NCBI RefSeq assembly: GCF_036320965.1
Contig: NC_092235.1
Span: 3,594,219-3,658,218, forward strand
From: Panulirus ornatus
Lineage: Eukaryota > Arthropoda > Malacostraca > Decapoda > Palinuridae
Direction of reading: 5' to 3'
Length of the DNA stretch: 64,000 bases
Below the pieces are notes generated by a model. That model made no database searches, was not told the origin of the DNA, and worked only from the letters and a program-made list of their open reading frames with translations. A program made the translations under genes and the position numbers. Positions 46,337 through 64,000 of the stretch are shown piece after piece (positions within the stretch are counted from its first letter, which is position 1; every line of letters starts with the position of its first letter).

Positions 46337-46977
46337 GAGTCCACGGGGAAAATGAATCACGAAATGTTCCCAAGTGCCCTTTCGTGTAATAATCACATCA
46401 TCAGGGGAGACACAAGAGAGAAATATAACAGTCAATTGATATACATCTAAGAGACGAAGCTAGGACGCCATTTGGTTGCATCTATAAAGTGCCTAGTGGA
46501 AACTGTGATAGATTTTATGTTGGTCAGACTGGTAAGGATCTTTCTGTTAGACTTAAGCAACATAGATATGGTATAAGAACAGGACAAGAATCAAATGCTT
46601 GTTTAACCATCTTAAAAACTGTGATCATTGTATTGGCTGGAGTAACGCTATCTCAGTTATTAACTCTAACTCTATTACCAAGAAAAATATCAATGAATCT
46701 TTCATTATCAAATACACAAAGAATTATAATCTTAATATTAGTGATAGTCTATACAAATTAGATAAGTTTATTGTTGATAAGTTTTGTAAAGTGATAAGTT
46801 TATGAACGCTCGTTGTATGTTTTGGACAATCACATGTTTACCAAATGGCGTCCAAGCCTCGTCTCTTCGATGTATATCAACTGACTGTTATATTTCTCTA
46901 TTGTCTCCCCTGATGATGTGATTATTACACGGAAGTGCACTTGGGAACTTTTCATGTTTCATTTTCCCCGTGGACTC
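46337..46977 (+). mobile_element. Penelope-like element fragment with inverted arms
   Basis: Arms of about 138 bp at 46337-46475 and 46841-46977 are inverted copies of each other (AGGACGCCATTTGG mirrors CCAAATGGCGTCC; GAGTCCACGGGGAAAATGAA mirrors its complement at the right end). Between them is the C-terminus of a Penelope protein. The unit interrupts the env-like region. Penelope elements often carry such pseudo-LTRs. Confidence 0.8.
46478..46804 (+). pseudogene. GIY-YIG endonuclease domain of a Penelope-like element
   Basis: The nuclease module found after the RT of Penelope-like elements, which cuts the target for insertion. The frame reads C-I-Y-K-V-P-S-G-N-C-D, then F-Y-V-G-Q-T-G-K (the Y-V-G part of the GIY-YIG signature) and S-V-R-L-K-Q-H-R-Y-G. 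A single-base change of frame near 46600 moves the downstream part (N-H-L-K-N-C-D-H-C, S-F-I-I-K-Y-T-K-N-Y-N) into a second frame, which ends at 46803-46805. No RT is present, so this is a 5'-truncated copy. Confidence 0.8.
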
Positions 46978-46981
46978 ATAG

Positions 46982-49061
<2,080 letters not shown>

Positions 49062-49079
<18 letters not shown>

Positions 49080-50447
49080 TTTTTTTATACTTTGTCGCTG
49101 TCTCCCGCGTATTGCGAGGTAGCGCAAGGAAACAGACGAAAGAAATGGCCCAACCCCCCCCATACACATGTACATACACACGTCCACACACACAAATATA
49201 CATACCTACACAGCTTTCCATGGTTTACCCCGGACGCTTCACATGCCTTGATTCAATCCACTGACAGCACGTCAACCCCTGTATACCACATCGCTCCAAT
49301 TCACTCTATCCTTGCCCTCCTTTCACCCTCCTGCATGTTCAGGCCCCGATCACACAAAATCTTTTTCACTCCATCTTTCCACCTCCAATTTGGTCTCCCT
49401 CTTCTCCTCGTTCCCTCCACCTCCGAAACATATATCCTCTTGGTCAATCTTTCCTCACTCATTCTCTCCATGTGCCCAAACCATTTTAAAACACTCTCTT
49501 CTGCTCTCTCAACCACGCTCTTTTTATTTCCACACATCTCTCTTACCCTTACGTTACTTACTCGATCAAACCACCTCACACCACACATTGTCCTCAAACA
49601 TCTCATTTCCAGCACATCCATCCTCCTGCGCACAACTCTATCCATAGCCCACGCCTCGCAACCATACAACATTGTTGGAACCACTATTCCTTCAAACATA
49701 CCCATTTTTGCTTTCCGGGATAATGTTCTCGACTTCCACACATTTTTCAAGGCTCCCAAAATTTTCGCCCCCTCCCCCACCCTATGATCCACTTCCGCTT
49801 CCATGGTTCCATCCGCTGACAGATCCACTCCCAGATATCTAAAACACTTCACTTCCTCCAGTTTTTCACCATTCAAACTCACCTCCCAATTGACTTGACC
49901 CTCAGCCCTACTGTACCTAATAACCTTGCTCTTATTCACATTTACTCTTAACTTTCTTCTTCCACACACTTTACCAAACTCCGTCACCAGCTTCTGCAGT
50001 TTCTCACATGAATCCGCCACCAGCGCTGTATCATCAGCGAACAACAACTGACTCACTTCCCAAGCTCTCTCATCCCCAACAGACTTCATACTTGCCCCTC
50101 TTTCCAAGACTCTTGCATTTACCTCCCTAACAACCCCATCCATAAACAAATTAAACAACCATGGAGACATCACACACCCCTGCCGCAAACCTACATTCAC
50201 TGAGAACCAATCACTTTCCTCTCTTCCTACCCGTACACATGCCTTACATCCTCGATAAAAACTTTTCACTGCTTCTAACAACTTGCCTCCCACACCATAT
50301 ATTCTTAATACCTTCCACAGAGCATCTCTATCAACTCTATCATATGCCTTCTCCAGATCCATAAATGCTACATACAAATCCATTTGCTTTTCTAAGTATT
50401 TCTCACATACATTCTTCAAAGCAAACACCTGATCCACACATCCTCTA

Positions 50448-50450
<3 letters not shown>
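49062..50450 (-). mobile_element. RTE LINE copy 6, 5'-truncated
   Basis: Short-type 3' UTR, then RT codons up to G-R-G-C, upstream of motif A, where a TA array begins at 50451. Confidence 0.92.
49290..50450 (-). pseudogene. RTE reverse transcriptase fragment, late frameshift
   Basis: Motifs A, B and C are intact. One missing T near 49308, relative to copy 5, shifts the last dozen or so codons, giving an early stop at 49301. The endonuclease is absent. Confidence 0.88.

Positions 50451-50521
<71 letters not shown>
50451..50521. repeat. (TA)n microsatellite
   Basis: It joins the broken 5' ends of two LINE copies that point away from each other. Confidence 0.95.
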
Positions 50522-50522
<1 letters not shown>

Positions 50523-50526
<4 letters not shown>

Positions 50527-51176
50527 CACATGGAGAGAATGAGTGAGGAAAAAATTGACCAAGAGGATATATGTGTCAGAGGTGGAGGGAACGAGGAGAA
50601 GTGGGAGATCAAATTGGAGGTGGAAAGATGGAGTGAAAAAGATTTTGAGTGATCGGGGCCTGAACATGCAGGAGGGTGAAAGGCGTGCAAGGAATAGAGT
50701 GAATTTGAACGATGTGGTATACCGGGGTTGACAAGCTGTCAATGCATTGAACCAGGAGCATGTGATGCGTCTGGGGTAAACCATGGAAAGTTCTGTGGGG
50801 CCTGGATGTGGAAAGGGAGCTGTGGTTTCGATGCATTATTACATGACAGCTAGAGACTGAATGTGAACGAATGCGGCCTTTGTTGTCTTTTCCTAGCGGT
50901 ACCTCGCGCACATGAGGGGGGAGGGGGTTGTTACTCCATGTGTGGCGAGGTGGCGATGAGAATGAATAAAAGCAGACAGTATGAATTATGTACATGTGTA
51001 TATATGTATATGTGTCTGTGTGTATATGTTTGTGTACATTGAGATGTATCGGTATGTATATTTGCGTGTGTGGACGTGCATGTATATACATGTGTATGTG
51101 GGTGGGTTGGGCCATTCTTTCGTGTGTTTCCTTGCGCTACCTCGCTAACGCGGGAGACAGCGACAAAGCAAAATAA
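50523..51176 (+). mobile_element. RTE LINE copy 7, C-terminal end with long 3' UTR
   Basis: It starts at the H-M-E-R-M-S-E-E codons. An A-run insertion near 50550 shifts the frame, and coding ends at 50731. The long 3' UTR includes GGCCTGGATGTGGAAAGGGA, GCATTATTACATGACAGCTA and GGTGGCGATGAGAATGAATA, then the common end GCTACCTCGCTAACGCGGGA and AATAATAAT. Confidence 0.9.
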
Positions 51177-51192
51177 TAATAATAATAATAAA

Positions 51193-52364
<1,172 letters not shown>

Positions 52365-52632
52365 ACTGTTTAATATCAACAGTAGCCCGTCTACGTAGTT
52401 GGGGCTCTGAAGCAAAGGAAACTTTTTCTAGTCTAGGTTAGGGTAGCATCTAAACCAAACCTAAATGACCTTACCTTAGAAATATGTTCAGACAGTACCT
52501 TCTGAAAATATTTCTTAAGGTAAGGTCGTGGGGATTAGTTTAGGGGCTAACTAGACCTTGGCTAGAAAAAGTTTGCTTTAAAGTCATAACTAGTTGAAAG
52601 GGCTACTTTAAGTGGTGATATTGAAATTCATT
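52365..52632. repeat. hairpin-forming inverted repeat (possible MITE)
   Basis: Imperfect arms of about 120 bp (52365-52494 and 52508-52632) face each other over a spacer of about 13 bp: TAGCATCTAAACCAAACC mirrors GATTAGTTTAGGGGCTA, and AAACTTTTTCTAG mirrors CTAGAAAAAGTTT. Confidence 0.65.
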
Positions 52633-52863
52633 TGCTCCAGTGTGCCCCTCTGTCCGTTTGTTTTATGTCCATCTAAAGATGCATACGTTCAATTTTTGAT
52701 ATAGATTGATTTCCCATCTTAGTTTCGTCTCCAGAATTCTACATCTTCAGTTCAGCACACCATTGTGGTAATGAAGGGAAAGTCACCACATTTACAAGCC
52801 GAGTGCACGTAGCTTATCCCACCTCGTTAGAGAAAAAACTTACCTGTATTTGAATTAATGGAC

Positions 52864-54886
<2,023 letters not shown>

Positions 54887-54899
54887 CTTTTTTTTTCAG

Positions 54900-55440
54900 T
54901 AATGGATGGAACTTGGCTCCTAAGGTGATTTGGTTGTTGGAGTGGGACCTCCAGCCATTCTGTCCACCATTTCCCTTTCTAGACATGTGGTGGTGCATTG
55001 GGTAGTGTGGTAACCTTCATCTTTTTGTGTGCAGGCTTGCAAACCCCGTGGAGTAGTTGTGAGGTTTGCTTCTTTGCTGCACCCGACATAGCCATCTGGG
55101 TGTAGCTATCTACCCGGGCTGGTGAGTCAGCCACCATAGCTACACGCTCACTCGGTACCTGGGCTGGTGGACGAGCAGCCTTCCTTTCTTCCATGGCTAC
55201 AGTCTGCCTAACGACCTGGGGTTGTGGAGCAGCCATCCTTACTACCACCCAGGTTGGTTGGGCAGCCTTCTTTCGTTTCTTTGCTACACCCTTCTGGTTG
55301 GGCTGGTTGGGCAACCTTCTTTTTCCTCTTCTTCGATACAACCTGCCAACCGAATTCGTCTGCTGGTGGGTCCGTTTCTTTCATGGATACAACCTCTGTA
55401 GCCACTTGGGCTGGCCGGTCAACCTTCGGTTGTAGGTAAA
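54900..55440 (-). pseudogene. Lys/Pro/Ala-rich coding fragment, unknown
   Basis: On the minus strand two overlapping frames carry a common style: D-E-F-G-W-Q-V-V-S-K-K-R-K-K-K with Q-P-A-Q-P, then after a shift near 55300 a Pro/Val/Ala-rich stretch to a stop at 54979. A V-V-S-K-K-R-K-type block occurs in some LINE ORF1 and Gag proteins, but I cannot assign a family. Confidence 0.35.
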
Positions 55441-55443
55441 AGT

Positions 55444-56259
55444 ATATATATAGAATAATGTGGTTATCATCAGCAGCCAGAGGCCATTCCTCCCTCCTTG
55501 CCTGCAGAGTTCTTGATTTTCTGGAAAGTTCTACGAGATTCTGGTAAGATAAATACCATTGAGAGGACGTTGTTAGGGGACAGTCAGGTTCAGTTTAGAG
55601 TTGGTTGTGGGATGGTTCTTTTACTGTGTCGTATCAGCCAGATGGGTATTTCTTTTCACAGTTTTCGTTAAAGTTTGTTTTCTAGAAGCATAATCTAGAA
55701 CACTATTTTCCATATGTTTATCATTTTTGTTGTTATAGTTTCATTATCATCATTAGTTTTGTTATTGTTGATGTTCAGATATTTGATGTTATGTTTGTGA
55801 TTTCCGTGGAAGCGTCTGACATCTTGCTAGAAGAATTTCTGGTCACAATATTTCTGCACTGGGGAGTTGATCGTATTCTTTTATTGCAGGTTTTGTTATT
55901 ATCTTGCTTTACATAAAGGTCTACTGGAGGTTTTCCCAATGCTGGTTGAACATATGTCCAGCAACAGGAGATAGCGTAAGATACAGTATTGATGAAACTT
56001 ATCTATCTATATACCTATCTAAATATCGCTCTATCAATCTATCAATCTAACTATCTATCTATCTATATATCTATCTATCTTTATCTGAAATTCAACAATA
56101 ATAAAATCATTGATTTATGAAGTATAACAACGTCCTCTCAATGGCAATTATCTCACCAGAATCTTCTAGAACCTTCCAGAAAACTATGAACTCTGCAGGC
56201 AAGGAGGGAGGAATGGTCTCTGGCTGTTGATAAAACCATATTATTCCCTATATATGTTT
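55444..56259. mobile_element. element with long inverted terminal repeats (foldback/MITE-like)
   Basis: Arms 55444-55583 and 56125-56259 are inverted copies (CATTCCTCCCTCCTTGCCTG mirrors CAGGCAAGGAGGGAGGAATG; TTGAGAGGACGTTGTTA mirrors TAACAACGTCCTCTCAA). Both outer ends are TATATA. The interior of about 540 bp has no ORF and a TCTA microsatellite (55995-56085). Confidence 0.75.
55995..56085. repeat. (TCTA)n microsatellite
   Basis: Imperfect TATC/TCTA tetranucleotide run inside the inverted-repeat element. Confidence 0.85.
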
Positions 56260-56349
56260 ATATATACATATTTATATATATATATGAATGTATATATAAC
56301 GTACAGAATAATGCGGCCATCATCAGTATCGAAGAAAACTGAAAAGATG

Positions 56350-56400
56350 AGGTCCCACCGAGATTCGAACTCGGATTGCTGGATCCAGAGTCCAGAGTGC
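56350..56400 (-). tRNA. tRNA-Gln (anticodon CTG), partial at gap
   Basis: The 3' two-thirds of a glutamine tRNA. The anticodon stem CTGGA/TCCAG has loop CTCTGGA (CTG), the T arm is CCGAG/CTCGG with loop TTCGAAT, and the acceptor 3' strand is TGGGACC with discriminator T, followed by a T-run. The D arm and 5' acceptor strand fall in the N gap. Confidence 0.75.
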
Positions 56401-56500
56401 NNNNNNNNNNNNNNNNNNNNNNNNNNNNNNNNNNNNNNNNNNNNNNNNNNNNNNNNNNNNNNNNNNNNNNNNNNNNNNNNNNNNNNNNNNNNNNNNNNNN
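56401..56500. other. assembly gap, 100 N
   Basis: Exactly 100 N, with a partial tRNA on one side and TA repeats on the other. Confidence 1.
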
Positions 56501-60048
<3,548 letters not shown>

Positions 60049-60051
60049 ATA

Positions 60052-60135
60052 CATATATATATATACACATACACACACATACACACACACACGCACATAT
60101 ACACACACACACACATACATATATATACATATGAA
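60052..60135. repeat. TA/CA-rich compound microsatellite
   Basis: TATATATACACATACACACA-type repeats at the 5' end of LINE copy 8. Confidence 0.9.
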
Positions 60136-60354
60136 AAATGTAAGAAACAATTTAGAGAACTGAAACTTCTTGCTTGAAATGAAAAGAAAAAAATGAATGT
60201 CACATAATGGTTCAACCTCTGGCTATGGAAAAAGGAAATGTTTAATTTATTTACACAAAAGTCAATAGTAGTTTTCATCAATTTAACCACTGTATCAATA
60301 AGCTTCAATGTCTAAGCTACATTTTTTCCAATTTCACTATTTTATATATATATA
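60136..60354. other. short unique spacer, no feature recognised
   Basis: About 220 bp of AT-rich sequence between two LINE copies, ending in TATATATATA. Confidence 0.5.
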
Positions 60355-61170
60355 AAGTCTGTTGGGGATGAGAGAGCTTGGGAAGTGAGTCAGTTGTTGT
60401 TCGCTGATGATACAGCGCTGGTGGCTGATTCATGTGAGAAACTGCAGAAGCTGGTGACTGAGTTTGGAAAAGTGTGTGGAAGAAGAAAGTTAAGAGTAAA
60501 TGTGAATAAGAGCAAGGTTATTAGGTACAGTAGGGTTGAGGGTCAAGTCAACTGGGAGGTGAGTTTGAATGGAGAAAAACTGGAGGAAGTGAAATGTTTT
60601 AGATATCTGGGAGTGGATCTGGCAGCGGATGGAACCATGGAAGCGGAAGTGGATCATAGGGTGGGGGAGGGGGCGAAAATTCTGGGAGCCTTGAAGAATG
60701 TGTGGAAGTCGAGAACATTATCTCGGAAAGCAAAAATGGGTATGTTTGAAGGAATAGTGGTTCCAACAATGTTGTATGGTTGCGAGGCGTGGGCTATGGA
60801 TAGAGTTGTGCGCAGGAGGATGGATGTGCTGGAAATGAGATGTTTGAGGACAATGTGTGGTGTGAGGTGGTTTGATCGAGTGAGTAACGTAAGGGTAAGA
60901 GAGATGTGTGGAAATAAAAAGAGCATGGTTGAGAGAGCAGAAGAGGGTGTTTTGAAGTGGTTTGGGCACATGGAGAGGATGAGTGAGGAAAGATTGACCA
61001 AGAGGATATATGTGTCGGAGGTGGAGGGAACAAGGAGAAGAGGGAGACCAAATTGGAGGTGGAAAGATGGAGTGAAAAAGATTTTGTGTGATCGGGGCCT
61101 GAACATGCAGGAGGGTGAAAGGAGGGCAAGGAATAGAGTGAATTGGAGCGATGTGGTATACCGGGGTTGA
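60355..61170 (+). pseudogene. RTE reverse transcriptase C-terminal part, open
   Basis: About 271 codons without a stop: F-A-D-D motif C, the C-terminal domain with M-L-Y-G-C-E-A-W and G-R-P-N-W-R-W, ending V-V-Y-R-G. Motifs A and B and the endonuclease are absent. Confidence 0.88.
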
Positions 61171-61368
61171 CGTGCTGTCAGTGGATTGAAGCAGGGCATG
61201 TGAAGCGTCTGGGGTAAACCATGGAAAGCTGTGTAGGTATGTATATTTGCGTGTGTGGACGTATGTATATACATGTGTATGGGGGGGGGGGGTTGGGCCA
61301 TTTCTTTCGTCTGTTTCCTTGCGCTACCTCGCAAACGCGGGAGACAGCGACAAAGTATAATATAAAAA
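60355..61368 (+). mobile_element. RTE LINE copy 9, 5'-truncated
   Basis: It starts at the K-S-V-G-D-E-R codons directly after TATATATATA and ends with the short-type 3' UTR and an A-rich tail. Confidence 0.9.
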
Positions 61369-61371
61369 AAA

Positions 61372-61708
<337 letters not shown>

Positions 61709-61794
<86 letters not shown>
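61709..61794. repeat. (TA)n microsatellite
   Basis: TA array joining the SINE tail to the tail of LINE copy 10, which points the other way. Confidence 0.95.

Positions 61795-64000
<2,206 letters not shown>

Overview
The window is animal nuclear DNA that is almost wholly repetitive. I infer an arthropod, most likely a decapod crustacean. The basis is the mix of long (TA)n arrays, RTE-type and Jockey-type LINEs, a Penelope element, a Ty3/gypsy element with an F-type-envelope-like gene, and eukaryotic tRNAs. The species cannot be named from the sequence alone. Two 100-base N gaps (9537-9636 and 56401-56500) show that it is a scaffold.

Layout. 1-830: the last coding exon of a mitochondrial ribosomal protein L20 gene, the only clear host protein exon. 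834-8027: one nearly full-length RTE LINE with a 12-bp target duplication, then truncated LINE copies, a SINE and an inverted pair of tRNA-derived SINE heads. 8549-9400: a decayed Tc1/mariner transposase. 10140-13377: a SINE with a 5S-rRNA-derived head, tRNA-Ala(GGC), tRNA-Val(GAC), a Penelope remnant folded into a palindrome and a tRNA-Leu pseudogene. 13740-14790: an ATT/ATC microsatellite block. 15870-18880: no recognisable gene. 18881-20985: a Ty3/gypsy LTR, leader and gag remnant. 21040-23095: a segment carrying a 212-codon ORF, repeated at 52864-54770 with a 225-codon ORF. 23957-25037: a cluster of SINE and LINE tails. 25650-32008: two head-to-tail Jockey-type LINEs.

32009-43663 is an 11.65-kb GC-rich satellite built from 13-bp and 10-bp modules arranged into higher-order repeats. 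It begins inside the second Jockey endonuclease ORF and ends inside a gypsy integrase. 43670-46336 is gypsy integrase plus an envelope-like region, cut by a Penelope fragment with inverted arms (46337-46977). 46983-51301 and 56501-64000 are arrays of RTE LINE copies in both orientations, joined by (TA)n arrays. 55444-56259 is an inverted-terminal-repeat element, and a partial tRNA-Gln runs into the second gap.

Functionally, the host content seen is one MRPL20 exon, two intact tRNA genes, one partial tRNA and possibly the duplicated 212/225-codon gene. The rest is transposable elements and satellites. The RTE LINE and the SINE form a natural pair: the SINE body matches the LINE 5' UTR and its tail matches the LINE 3' end, so LINE machinery probably mobilised the SINE. 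Most long 'proteins' readable in the satellite and in the (TA)n arrays are artefacts of repeats that lack stop codons.
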